A model generated the notes under the pieces. The model was not told where the DNA came from, did not search any database, and was given only the letters and a program-made list of their open reading frames with translations. Shown here piece by piece: positions 53,842 through 61,625 of a DNA stretch of 64,000 nucleotides. Each line of letters opens with the position of its first letter. The first letter of the stretch is position 1. The stretch covers positions 6,076,001 to 6,140,000 of the forward strand of contig NZ_CP109427.1 in the NCBI RefSeq assembly GCF_036250695.1. Direction: 5' to 3'. Made by a program: the position numbers and the translations under genes. This DNA comes from Streptomyces sp. NBC_01497. Its GTDB lineage: Bacteria; Actinomycetota; Actinomycetes; Streptomycetales; Streptomycetaceae.

Positions 53842-54243
53842 TCAGGCGCCGACGGCGAGCCGGTCGCGCAGCAGGGACGCCAGCGCGTTCGCGAAGTCCA
53901 CGGGTTCCACCGGAAGAGTGACGGCGGCGTCGGCGCGACTCCAGGTCGCGAGCCACGCGTCCTGCGGGCGCCCGATCAGCAGCAGCACCGGAGGGCAGCG
54001 GAAGACCTCGTCCTTGATCTGCCGGCACACGCCCATGCCGCCCGCCGGCACGGTCTCGCCGTCCAGCACGCAGACGTCGACGCCGCCCCGGTCCAGGGCG
54101 TCCAGTACGGCGGGCAGGGTGGCGCACTCCAGGAACTCGACCTGCGGCACGTCGGCGGCGGGCCTGCGCCCGGTGGCCAGCCGTACCTGCTCGCGGGTGT
54201 TGGCGTCGTCGCTATAGACAAGCACGGTGGCGGTCGGCCGCAT
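53842..54243 (-). CDS. Atypical receiver-domain (pseudo-receiver) protein
   Basis: 133 residues, ATG 54243 with GGAGG close upstream. A single CheY-like fold: acidic pair Asp12/Asp13, putative phospho-acceptor Asp61 in VCVLDGETVPAGGMGVCRQIK, hydrophobic strands VLVY, VCVL, VLLLIG. The switch Lys normally in the last-but-one loop is replaced (AAVTLPVEPVDF), so phosphorylation may not occur normally. No output domain. It sits between the L,D-transpeptidase and ctaE genes, convergent with the first, divergent from the second. Target unknown. Confidence 0.8.
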   Translation of the reverse strand: MRPTATVLVYSDDANTREQVRLATGRRPAADVPQVEFLECATLPAVLDALDRGGVDVCVLDGETVPAGGMGVCRQIKDEVFRCPPVLLLIGRPQDAWLATWSRADAAVTLPVEPVDFANALASLLRDRLAVGA

Positions 54244-54432
54244 GGTTCCTCCAGGACTTGAGGCGTCTGCGAGGCTCCCGCGGCGTCGTCCGCCGTGGGA
54301 CCAGTGGCCCGGATGCTACTCCGTCCCACGCCCTGTCAGCACCGGTAAGGACGGCTGTTGACTGAGCCGTTCGAGCTGGACACAGGGCATAGACACACCG
54401 AACGGGACCCCCGGGAGTGAGGGCGGGATAAG

Positions 54433-54453
54433 CGACCGACATAATGTCGGTCG
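54433..54453. promoter_or_regulatory. Perfect 21-nt palindrome covering the ctaE start codon
   Basis: CGACCGACAT (54433-54442), a central A, and ATGTCGGTCG (54444-54453): ten pairs with a one-nt centre. The ATG of ctaE is inside it. It could be an operator for a dimeric repressor or fold in RNA to hide the start. It does not match the known Rex, Zur or BldD consensus. Confidence 0.7.
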
Positions 54454-55064
54454 TGGCGACAGCAACGACAGTAGAAACCGGGCCCGCGCACCCGACGGTC
54501 AATCGGCCGAACCTCACCAGTGTCGGAACGATCATCTGGTTGAGTTCCGAGCTGATGTTCTTCGCGGCCCTCTTCGCGATGTACTTCACCCTGCGTTCGG
54601 TGACCGGCGAGGCGCACTGGAAGTCCATGGCCTCGCACCTGAACGTGCCGTTCTCGGCGGGCAACACCACGATCCTTGTGCTCTCCTCCCTCACCTGCCA
54701 GCTCGGCGTGTTCGCCGCCGAGCGCGGTGACGTGAAGAAGCTCCGGGCCTGGTTCGTGGTCACGTTCATGATGGGTGCGATCTTCATCGGCGGCCAGATC
54801 TTCGAGTACACGAACCTGGTGAGGGAGGACGGCGTCTCGCTCTCCTCCGACCCGTACGGTTCGGTGTTCTACCTGACCACCGGCTTCCACGGCATGCACG
54901 TGACGGGCGGCCTCATCGCCTTCCTGTTCGTGCTCGGCCGTACCTACGTGGCCAAGAGATTCACCCACGAGCAGGCTACGGCCGCCATCGTCGTGTCCTA
55001 CTACTGGCACTTCGTCGATGTCGTCTGGATCGGCCTTTTCGCCACGATCTACCTCATCAAGTAG
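54444..55064 (+). CDS. ctaE: Cytochrome c oxidase subunit III
   Basis: 206 residues, five membrane helices expected for the short actinobacterial subunit III. Signatures: [23 protein letters not shown] (Glu36 in the lipid cleft), [19 protein letters not shown] and [22 protein letters not shown]. It stabilises the CtaD core. The ATG at 54444 lies in a perfect palindrome; GTG 54453 is a possible alternative three codons on. First gene of ctaE-qcrC-qcrA-qcrB, with qcrC 75 bp downstream. Confidence 0.97.
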   Translation: MSVVATATTVETGPAHPTVNRPNLTSVGTIIWLSSELMFFAALFAMYFTLRSVTGEAHWKSMASHLNVPFSAGNTTILVLSSLTCQLGVFAAERGDVKKLRAWFVVTFMMGAIFIGGQIFEYTNLVREDGVSLSSDPYGSVFYLTTGFHGMHVTGGLIAFLFVLGRTYVAKRFTHEQATAAIVVSYYWHFVDVVWIGLFATIYLIK

Positions 55065-55139
55065 CGGGGCCTCGCGCCCGACGCGCTCGCACACACTCCA
55101 GAAGCACCGACGCAGAAGATCCTGACACCGGGGTAATCC

Positions 55140-55949
55140 GTGAAAAAGCTCTCCGCACGACGACGCCACCCGCTGGCGGCGGTCGTCGTCCTACTCCTCG
55201 CGCTGGCGGCCACAGGGGGGCTGTATGCCGCGTTCGCGCCTGCGGACAAGGCTCAAGCTGACACTTCCGCCCAGTCCCTCAATATCGACGAGGGCAAGAA
55301 GCTGTACGACGTCGGTTGTGCCAGCTGCCACGGAACCGGTGGTCAGGGCAGCTCCGACGGGCCCAGCCTGGTCGGCGTGGGCGCTGCCGCCGTCGACTTC
55401 CAGGTCGGCACCGGCCGTATGCCCGCCCAGCAGCCCGGCCCGCAGATCGAGCAGAAGAAGGTCCAGTACTCGCAGGGAGACATCAAACAGCTCGCCGCGT
55501 ACGTCGCCTCCCTCGGTGCCGGTCCCTCCATTCCGACCTCGCAGGAGTACGACCCGGCCGGATCGGACGTCGCCAAGGGCGGCGAACTGTTCCGTACGAA
55601 CTGCACGCAGTGCCACAACTTCATCGGCGAGGGCGGCGCGCTGACCAACGGCAAGTTCGCGCCCGGTCTTGAAGGCGTCACGCCGAAGCACATGTACGAG
55701 GCCATGCAGACCGGCCCGCAGAGCATGCCGAACTTCCCGGACACGACGATGCCGACGAAGCAGAAGCAGCAGATCATCGCTTACGTCCAGGCGGTCAACG
55801 GCTCGCAGTCCGAGTCGCCCGGTGGTCTGGATCTCGGTGGTCTCGGCCCCGTCAGTGAGGGGCTTTTCGCCTGGATCTTCGGTCTGGGTGCCCTCATCGC
55901 CGTCGCCGTCTGGATCGCGGCCCACACCGCTAAGGCCAAGAAGTCATGA
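55140..55949 (+). CDS. qcrC: Cytochrome bc1 complex diheme cytochrome c
   Basis: 269 residues from GTG 55140. N-terminal membrane anchor/signal (LAAVVVLLLALAATGGLYAAF), two c-type haem sites Cys60-x2-Cys63-His64 (CASCH) and Cys155-x2-Cys158-His159 (CTQCH), and a C-terminal membrane helix (GLFAWIFGLGALIAVAVWIAAH). It passes electrons from the bcc complex straight to CtaC, replacing soluble cytochrome c. Stop overlaps the qcrA ATG (ATGA). Confidence 0.97.
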   Translation: MKKLSARRRHPLAAVVVLLLALAATGGLYAAFAPADKAQADTSAQSLNIDEGKKLYDVGCASCHGTGGQGSSDGPSLVGVGAAAVDFQVGTGRMPAQQPGPQIEQKKVQYSQGDIKQLAAYVASLGAGPSIPTSQEYDPAGSDVAKGGELFRTNCTQCHNFIGEGGALTNGKFAPGLEGVTPKHMYEAMQTGPQSMPNFPDTTMPTKQKQQIIAYVQAVNGSQSESPGGLDLGGLGPVSEGLFAWIFGLGALIAVAVWIAAHTAKAKKS

Positions 55950-57001
55950 GCAGCCAAGACACTCCACCAGAAGAGAACCTGCCGAGTGAGCAGGGCGCGC
56001 ACGGCGACACCGTCGTGCGCAGGGACGACCCGTTCGCGGACCCGGGGCTTCCCCCGCACCTTCCGCGGATCCAGGACATCGACGAGCGCGCGGCCAGGCG
56101 GTCCGAGCGCACCGTCGCCTTCCTGTTCGTCCTGTCGATGCTGGCCACCGTGGCGTTCATCGCCTCGTACGTGGCGTTCCCGGTCGACAAGATCGTCTAC
56201 ATCTTCCCGTTCGGGCACGTCAGCATCCTGCACTTCGCCCTCGGCATCACGCTCGGCGTGGCGCTGTTCTGCATCGGCGCCGGCGCCGTGCACTGGGCCA
56301 GGACGCTGATGTCGGACCGCGAGGTCGCCGACGACCGGCACGCCATCGAGGCGCCGCCGGAGGTGCGCGCCAAGGTGATGCAGGACTTCGCCGACGGTGC
56401 CGCGGAGTCCGGCTTCGGCCGCCGCAAGCTGGTCCGGAACACGCTGTTCGGCGCCATGGCGCTGGTTCCGCTGTCCGGTGTCATGCTGCTGCGCGACCTG
56501 GGTCCGCTGCCTGAGAAGAAGCTCCGCTCCACGATGTGGGCCAAGGGCAAGCAGCTCATCAACATGAACACGATGCAGCCGCTTCGTCCCGAGGACGTCG
56601 CTGTCGGTTCGCTGACCTTCGCCATGCCCGACGGGCTGAAGGAGGACAACGAGGACTTCCAGGAGCAGATCGCCAAGGCGGCTCTGATGATCGTCCGCAT
56701 CGAGCCGGACGAGATCAAGGACAAGCGCGAGCTGGACTGGGGCCACCAGGGCATCGTGGCCTTCTCGAAGATCTGCACCCACGTCGGCTGTCCCATCAGC
56801 CTCTACGAGCAGCAGACGCACCACGTTCTGTGCCCGTGCCACCAGTCCACCTTCGACCTCTCCGACGGTGCCAAGGTCATCTTCGGCCCGGCCGGCCACG
56901 CCCTCCCGCAGCTGCGGATCGGCGTGAACGGCCAGGGCAACCTTGAGGCGCTCGGCGACTTCGACGAGCCCGTCGGTCCTGCCTTCTGGGAGCGCGGATG
57001 A
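55946..57001 (+). CDS. qcrA: Rieske iron-sulfur subunit of cytochrome bc1 complex
   Basis: 351 residues. Three membrane helices (about 56-78, 88-113 and 170-190), longer than proteobacterial Rieske proteins, as in actinobacteria; the third is preceded by GRRKLVRN, a Tat-like motif. The [2Fe-2S] ligands are intact: Cys277/His279 in CTHVGCP and Cys296/His299 in CPCHQS, with the disulfide Cys282/Cys298. ATG overlaps the qcrC stop, TGA overlaps the qcrB ATG. Confidence 0.97.
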   Translation: MSSQDTPPEENLPSEQGAHGDTVVRRDDPFADPGLPPHLPRIQDIDERAARRSERTVAFLFVLSMLATVAFIASYVAFPVDKIVYIFPFGHVSILHFALGITLGVALFCIGAGAVHWARTLMSDREVADDRHAIEAPPEVRAKVMQDFADGAAESGFGRRKLVRNTLFGAMALVPLSGVMLLRDLGPLPEKKLRSTMWAKGKQLINMNTMQPLRPEDVAVGSLTFAMPDGLKEDNEDFQEQIAKAALMIVRIEPDEIKDKRELDWGHQGIVAFSKICTHVGCPISLYEQQTHHVLCPCHQSTFDLSDGAKVIFGPAGHALPQLRIGVNGQGNLEALGDFDEPVGPAFWERG

Positions 57002-58623
57002 GTACTGTGACGGACGACAACCGCCAGGCACCCGCGGGCGAGCGCCTCGCGGACTGGGCCGACGGCCGGCTGGGGATCTACTCCCTGGCCAAGAGCAACA
57101 TGCGCAAGATCTTCCCGGACCACTGGTCCTTCATGCTGGGTGAGGTCTCGCTCTACAGCTTCATCATCATCATCCTCACGGGTGTGTACCTGACGCTGTT
57201 CTTCCACCCCTCGATGAACGAGGTGGTGTACCACGGCAGTTACGTCCCGCTCCAGGGCATCCGGATGTCCGAGGCGTTCAACTCCACGGTGAACATCAGC
57301 TTCGACGTCCGCGGTGGTCTGCTGATCCGGCAGATCCACCACTGGGCCGCGCTGATCTTCCTCGCGGCGATGTTCGTGCACATGATGCGAGTGTTCTTCA
57401 CGGGCGCGTTCCGCAAGCCGCGTGAGGTCAACTGGATGTTCGGCTTCCTGCTGTTCGTCCTGGGCATGTTCACCGGCTTCACCGGTTACTCGCTCCCTGA
57501 CGACCTGCTCTCCGGCACCGGTGTCCGCTTCATGGAGGGCGCGATCCTGTCCGTGCCGATCGTCGGCACGTACCTGTCGATGTTCCTCTTCGGCGGCGAG
57601 TTCCCCGGCGGCGACTTCGTCGCCCGGTTCTACTCGATCCACATCCTGTTGCTGCCCGGCATCATGCTGGGCCTGGTGGCGGCCCACCTGATCCTGGTCT
57701 TCTACCACAAGCACACCCAGTTCGCGGGTCCCGGCCGCAGCGAGAAGAACGTCGTCGGCATGCCCCTGCTGCCGATCTACATGGCCAAGGCAGGCGGCTT
57801 CTTCTTCCTCGTCTTCGGCCTGATCTCGATCGTCGCGGGGATCGCCACGATCAACCCGATCTGGGCGATCGGACCCTACCGGCCCGACCAGGTGTCGACC
57901 GGCGCGCAGCCCGACTGGTACATGGGCTTCTCCGAGGGCCTGATCCGTGTGATGCCGGGCTGGGAGATCAACTTCGGGGGCCACACGCTCGTCCTGGGTG
58001 TGTTCATCCCGCTGGTGATCTTCCCGCTGGTGCTGACCGCGATCGCGGTGTACCCGTTCATCGAGGGCTGGGTCACCGGGGACAAGCGCGAGCACCACAT
58101 CGCGGACCGTCCCCGCAACGTGCCGACCCGTACGGGCTTCGGCGCGGCCTGGATCTCCTGGTACTTCATCCTGCTCCTCGGTGGCGGCAACGACATCTGG
58201 GCCACGCACTTCCACCTGTCGATCAACTCGATCACCTGGTTCGTGCGGGTCGCGTTCTTCGTCGTCCCGGTCCTCGTCTTCATCGTCACCAAGCGGGTCT
58301 GCATGGGCCTGCAGCGGCGCGACGCCGAGAAGGTGCTGCACGGACGCGAGTCCGGTCTCATCAAGCGCCTGCCGCACGGTGAGTTCGTGGAGGTGCACAC
58401 GCCACTCGACCAGAGCGCGCTGCACACCCTCACGGCGCACGAGCAGTACGAGGCGCTCGACATCGGCGAGACCGTCGACGAGAACGGCGTCGAGCGCAAG
58501 GTCGGCCGCGGCGAGAAGCTGCGGGCGAAGCTCAGCAAGGGCTACTACGGCGAGGGGAACCAGATCCCGAAGCCGACCGCGGAGGACTACAAGGAGATCA
58601 CCAGCGGCCACGGCCACCACTGA
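56998..58623 (+). CDS. qcrB: Cytochrome bc1 complex cytochrome b subunit
   Basis: 541 residues. Nine or so membrane helices; four haem-ligating His in RQIHHWAALIFLAAMFVHMMRVFFTGAFRKPRE and FYSIHILLLPGIMLGLVAAHLILV; PDWYMGF replaces the PEWY of Qo. The long C-terminal hydrophilic tail (about 430-541, RRDAEKVLHGRESGLIKRLPHGEFVEVH...GHGHH) is actinobacterial. It is the target family of mycobacterial Q203-type inhibitors. Last gene of ctaE-qcrCAB, followed by a GC-rich hairpin. Confidence 0.97.
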   Translation: MSTVTDDNRQAPAGERLADWADGRLGIYSLAKSNMRKIFPDHWSFMLGEVSLYSFIIIILTGVYLTLFFHPSMNEVVYHGSYVPLQGIRMSEAFNSTVNISFDVRGGLLIRQIHHWAALIFLAAMFVHMMRVFFTGAFRKPREVNWMFGFLLFVLGMFTGFTGYSLPDDLLSGTGVRFMEGAILSVPIVGTYLSMFLFGGEFPGGDFVARFYSIHILLLPGIMLGLVAAHLILVFYHKHTQFAGPGRSEKNVVGMPLLPIYMAKAGGFFFLVFGLISIVAGIATINPIWAIGPYRPDQVSTGAQPDWYMGFSEGLIRVMPGWEINFGGHTLVLGVFIPLVIFPLVLTAIAVYPFIEGWVTGDKREHHIADRPRNVPTRTGFGAAWISWYFILLLGGGNDIWATHFHLSINSITWFVRVAFFVVPVLVFIVTKRVCMGLQRRDAEKVLHGRESGLIKRLPHGEFVEVHTPLDQSALHTLTAHEQYEALDIGETVDENGVERKVGRGEKLRAKLSKGYYGEGNQIPKPTAEDYKEITSGHGHH

Positions 58624-58658
58624 TCTCCGTCCGCGACCGGACGGATTCGCCACGCACC

Positions 58659-58697
58659 GGGCCCCGGCCCGGTCCCCCCGGGGACCGGCCGGGGCCC
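58659..58697 (+). terminator. Terminator of the qcr operon
   Basis: 17-bp GC-rich stem with one bulged C (58659-58676 with 58681-58697), 36 nt after qcrB. Confidence 0.7.
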
Positions 58698-58862
58698 GGC
58701 CGCGTGGCGCCTGCGCGTACCGGCGCCCGATCGTGCGCCGCGCGCCGATAGGCTACGGACCGGCGGCGACCCCCGGCGCGTACGGTCCGGCGGGGCGGCC
58801 CGCCGGACCCAGACGACCCGGCGCGGTGCGCCGGTGACGGACACCCACACCCAGGAGCGACC

Positions 58863-59936
58863 ATGAGCGCTGTGACCCCCGTCGGAGGCGACACCGTGGC
58901 GGTCCTCACCTGGCCGGGCGTCCTGAACGCGCTGCTGCGGGGCGAGGACCTGAGCACCGATCAGACGGCGTGGGCGATGGACCGCATCATGAGCGGTGAG
59001 GCCACGGACGTCCAGATCGCCGGGTTCGCGGTGGCGCTGCGCGCCAAGGGCGAGACGGTCGAGGAGGTCTCGGGACTGGTCCGGGCGATGTACGGGCACG
59101 CGCGCACCATCGAGGTGCCGGGCCGGACCGTCGACATCGTCGGTACGGGCGGTGACCTGGCGAAGACCGTCAACATCTCGACGATGGCGGCGATCGTCGT
59201 GGCCGGCACGGGCGCGAAGGTGGTCAAGCACGGCAGCCGCGCGTCGTCGTCGGCGAGCGGCGCGTCGGACGTGCTGGAGAAGCTCGGCGTCAACCTGGAA
59301 CTCACCCCCGAGCGGGTGGTCGAGGTCGCGGAGGAGGCGGGGATCACCTTCTGCTTCGCGATCAAGTTCCATCCGGCGCTGCGCCACGCGGCGACCGCGC
59401 GACGCGAACTCGGCGCGCAGACGACGTTCAACATCCTCGGTCCGCTGACCAACCCGGCACGGGTACGGGCCCAGGCCGTCGGCGTCGCGGACCGGCGCAT
59501 GGCGCCGATCGTGGCGGGGGTGCTGGCGGAGCGCGGCAACTCGGCGCTGGTCTTCCGGGGCGACGACGGCCTCGACGAGCTGACCACGACGGCCACGTCG
59601 ACGGTGTGGCGGGTGCGCGACGGCCAGGTCACCGAGGAGGCGTTCGATCCGCGTTCCGTCGGCCTCGACCTGGTGCCCGTCTCCGCCCTGCGCGGCCAGG
59701 ACGCGGCGTACAACGCGGACGTCGCCCGCCGCCTCCTGGCGGGCGAGCCCGGCCCGGTGCGCGACACCGTCCTGCTGAACGCGGCGGCGGCGCTGGTCGC
59801 ACTGGACCAGACGGACGACGAGCTGCCGGTGCAGCTCACCGCGGGCCTCGCCCGCGCGGCGGAGTCCGTGGACTCCGGGGCGGCGAGCCGTGTACTGGAG
59901 CGCTGGGTGAAGGCGACCAGGTCGAGTCGTCCGTAG
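58863..59936 (+). CDS. trpD: Anthranilate phosphoribosyltransferase
   Basis: 357 residues, ATG 58863 with AGGAG upstream. It transfers phosphoribose from PRPP to anthranilate in tryptophan synthesis. PRPP motif [20 protein letters not shown] (about 91-111), [24 protein letters not shown], and [16 protein letters not shown]. No other trp gene is nearby; a solitary trpD in this neighbourhood is usual for Streptomyces. A terminator follows about 110 nt later. Confidence 0.96.
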   Translation: MSAVTPVGGDTVAVLTWPGVLNALLRGEDLSTDQTAWAMDRIMSGEATDVQIAGFAVALRAKGETVEEVSGLVRAMYGHARTIEVPGRTVDIVGTGGDLAKTVNISTMAAIVVAGTGAKVVKHGSRASSSASGASDVLEKLGVNLELTPERVVEVAEEAGITFCFAIKFHPALRHAATARRELGAQTTFNILGPLTNPARVRAQAVGVADRRMAPIVAGVLAERGNSALVFRGDDGLDELTTTATSTVWRVRDGQVTEEAFDPRSVGLDLVPVSALRGQDAAYNADVARRLLAGEPGPVRDTVLLNAAAALVALDQTDDELPVQLTAGLARAAESVDSGAASRVLERWVKATRSSRP

Positions 59937-60404
59937 TCGCGGACCGAGGGATCTGTCCGACGCCGAGTGGGACGGGTCCCGTTCGACGTCACCTCGTCCC
60001 CGCTCCGCGCCGGGCCGGTCCTCGCCGTGATCATGCTCCGAGCATGAGGAGCCCCTGCTCATCGAGCAGGGGCTCCCTTCGCGGCACCGCACTCAGGACG
60101 ACGCGGACAGACGTTCACGGGGGAGCGCGGGCACACCCGGCCCGCACACGCGCCATGCGGCAGGCCGACGAAACGGCACACCCTTGCGCCGGCCGGAGGG
60201 GACCCGCAACGGGGAACTCCCCCGACCGGCGCGGGCATCGCTGACATCACATGACGTGCCGCGGCGAAAAACGCCTGACGCCGGTCAATTCGACACGATG
60301 TATTCCGTCGGAAAACACGTGTCCGGGCTGATTGCCGGTGTAATTCCTCGGCCCGGCGGCTAGCGGCGATCGCTGATCACGTGAACGGCGGGGCGATGAA
60401 TTCG
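59937..60404. other. Intergenic region between trpD and the SapA-like gene
   Basis: 468 bp. It holds the trpD terminator (60048-60076). The part from 60240 has lower GC and contains GACACG/CGTGTC arms around 60292-60333 that could end the minus-strand SapA-like transcript. No gene seen. Confidence 0.5.
60048..60076 (+). terminator. trpD terminator
   Basis: Perfect 13-bp inverted repeat, 60048-60060 with 60064-60076, ATC loop. Confidence 0.85.
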
Positions 60405-60839
60405 TCAGCCGCAGTTCGTGTTGTCCTTTTCGCCGGAGTCGCTGCCGATCACTCCGATCCAGTCGACGCACTTGCCCGCCGCGTTGATGTACACGGGTCC
60501 TGCGTACGTCGTGTACTCGCCGTTGTCGTACTTGATGAGGCCGCCGTGGACGGCGATGCCGGCATACATGTTGATGATCGCGCCGGGAGAATTCCTGACC
60601 GTCACCACGCAGTTGTCACGGGTCGCGGAGCTGTAGGTGAGGAAAATGGTCCCCGACGTGCCGATCGCGGCGGAGTTCACCACGGTGTAGCCGCTGCCGC
60701 AAGCGCCGTTGTAGGTGGCGGCAGCGGAGGCAGCGGCGGCGGGGGCGGCACTCGCGCTGGGCGCCGCCACGACGGCCAGGCCGGTGATGGATGCGCCGGC
60801 GGCAAGCATCGCGGCAATTCTCTTCTTCACCGATGTCAT
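60405..60839 (-). CDS. SapA-like (spore-associated) secreted protein
   Basis: 144 residues, ATG 60839 with a strong GGAGGAG. Sec signal peptide (KKRIAAMLAAGASITGLAVVAAPSASAAP) with cleavage likely near residue 32. The mature part, YNGACGSGYTVVNSAAIGTSGTIFLTYSSATRDNCVVTVRN ... DNGEYTTYAGPVYINAAGKCVDWIGVIG, matches what I remember of Streptomyces spore-associated protein A and its paralogues, including three or four conserved Cys. It is presumably surface- or spore-associated; function unknown. Flanks are AT-richer than the rest of the window, suggesting transfer. Confidence 0.82.
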   Translation of the reverse strand: MTSVKKRIAAMLAAGASITGLAVVAAPSASAAPAAAASAAATYNGACGSGYTVVNSAAIGTSGTIFLTYSSATRDNCVVTVRNSPGAIINMYAGIAVHGGLIKYDNGEYTTYAGPVYINAAGKCVDWIGVIGSDSGEKDNTNCG

Positions 60840-61390
60840 TCTTTCTCCTCCGTCGAATGATTGTGAAGTGCGCCCTGATCCTGGCGTTCGGATTTCGATA
60901 CAGCAAGAGGATGAAGTGAACTAAAAGCACATATGAGAAAAGCTTGACAAGTGACGTGGATCACGGCCCTGCATCGTTTCGTTTTCTCTATTGGATGTTT
61001 TGTTCCGATGAAAGGGACTCGGGTTTTGCGGAGAGTGGGCCCGCCGGTTTTCAGGAGGGTTCCGTGACGGTCGGCGGGGTGGGGTGGAACTGGACGCTTG
61101 TCCCGGATCGGCCGGGGCCTGAAGCGGAATGCTGAATCGCGCCCGCGGCGGCCGTCCCCTCGCCGAGGGCCCCTTGATCATCATTCGCCGCGCCCAGTCG
61201 GCCCTGCGATGTGCCGGACCGACGGCGTCGTCCGGTTCGGCCCCGCCCCGAGCGCGACGGGTCCACCGCCGCCCGCAGCGCTGTCCGCCCCTCGCGCCGG
61301 GACGCCGGCGACGATCCAGCGATTGCCGTGCCCGGCAGCTTCGCCCGGACCCCGGGGCGGTTCGTACGGGTGTGGCATACTCGCCCCCAA
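60840..61390. other. AT-richer intergenic stretch before the riboswitch
   Basis: About 550 bp between divergent transcription units. 60900-61030 is distinctly AT-rich for this genome (AAAGCACATATGAGAAAAGC, TTTCGTTTTCTCTATT) and should hold the SapA-like promoter on the minus strand. At 61376-61381 CATACT is a possible -10 that would start transcription at the 5' end of the SAM-IV aptamer. No gene seen. Confidence 0.5.
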
Positions 61391-61510
61391 GGTCATGAGT
61401 GACAGCGGTAAGGCCCCGGCCCGCTGTCCGGCAACCCTCCGTCCGTGGCGGGGTGCCCCGGGTGAAGACCAGGCCGTAGGCAGCGAGGTCTGCGGCAAGC
61501 GCGGGCCCTG
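61391..61510 (+). ncRNA. SAM-IV riboswitch
   Basis: The actinobacterial SAM-IV pattern is clear. Closing stem GGTC (61391-61394) with GACC (61467-61470); P2 ACAGCGG/CCGCTGT; the invariant CCGGCAACCCTCC; and CGGGGTGCCCCGGGTGA. A downstream GC-rich arm (about 61471-61510) corresponds to the extra P4/pseudoknot element. SAM-IV aptamers bind S-adenosylmethionine and repress sulfur/methionine genes, probably at translation or termination. The SufS-like gene at 61626 is its target. The 3' boundary is approximate. Confidence 0.9.
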
Positions 61511-61551
61511 TGTGTTTCCGCTGGGGTCCAGGTCCTCAGGGGGAGCTGTCC

Positions 61552-61572
61552 GTGAACACGCGAATGCGATAG
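61552..61572 (+). CDS. Six-codon leader ORF between riboswitch and enzyme gene
   Basis: GTG AAC ACG CGA ATG CGA TAG encodes VNTRMR. AGGGGGAG lies 7 nt upstream, a better ribosome-binding site than that of the enzyme gene. It ends 53 nt before ATG 61626. It may be a regulatory leader peptide or a chance match. Confidence 0.35.
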   Translation: MNTRMR

Positions 61573-61625
61573 GCGCCGAGCGCCCCTCCGTGTCCCGCCA
61601 CCCGTACCACCACGAAGGCTTCGCC

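Noticed and set aside
54433..54453. Rex or BldD operator at the ctaE palindrome
   Set aside because: Sequence does not match TGTGAAC-type Rex sites or the BldD AGTGA/TCACC pattern, so no regulator name is assigned.
60247..60471. 74-codon minus-strand frame overlapping the end of the SapA-like gene
   Set aside because: Basic composition, no ribosome-binding site, overlaps a convincing secreted protein.
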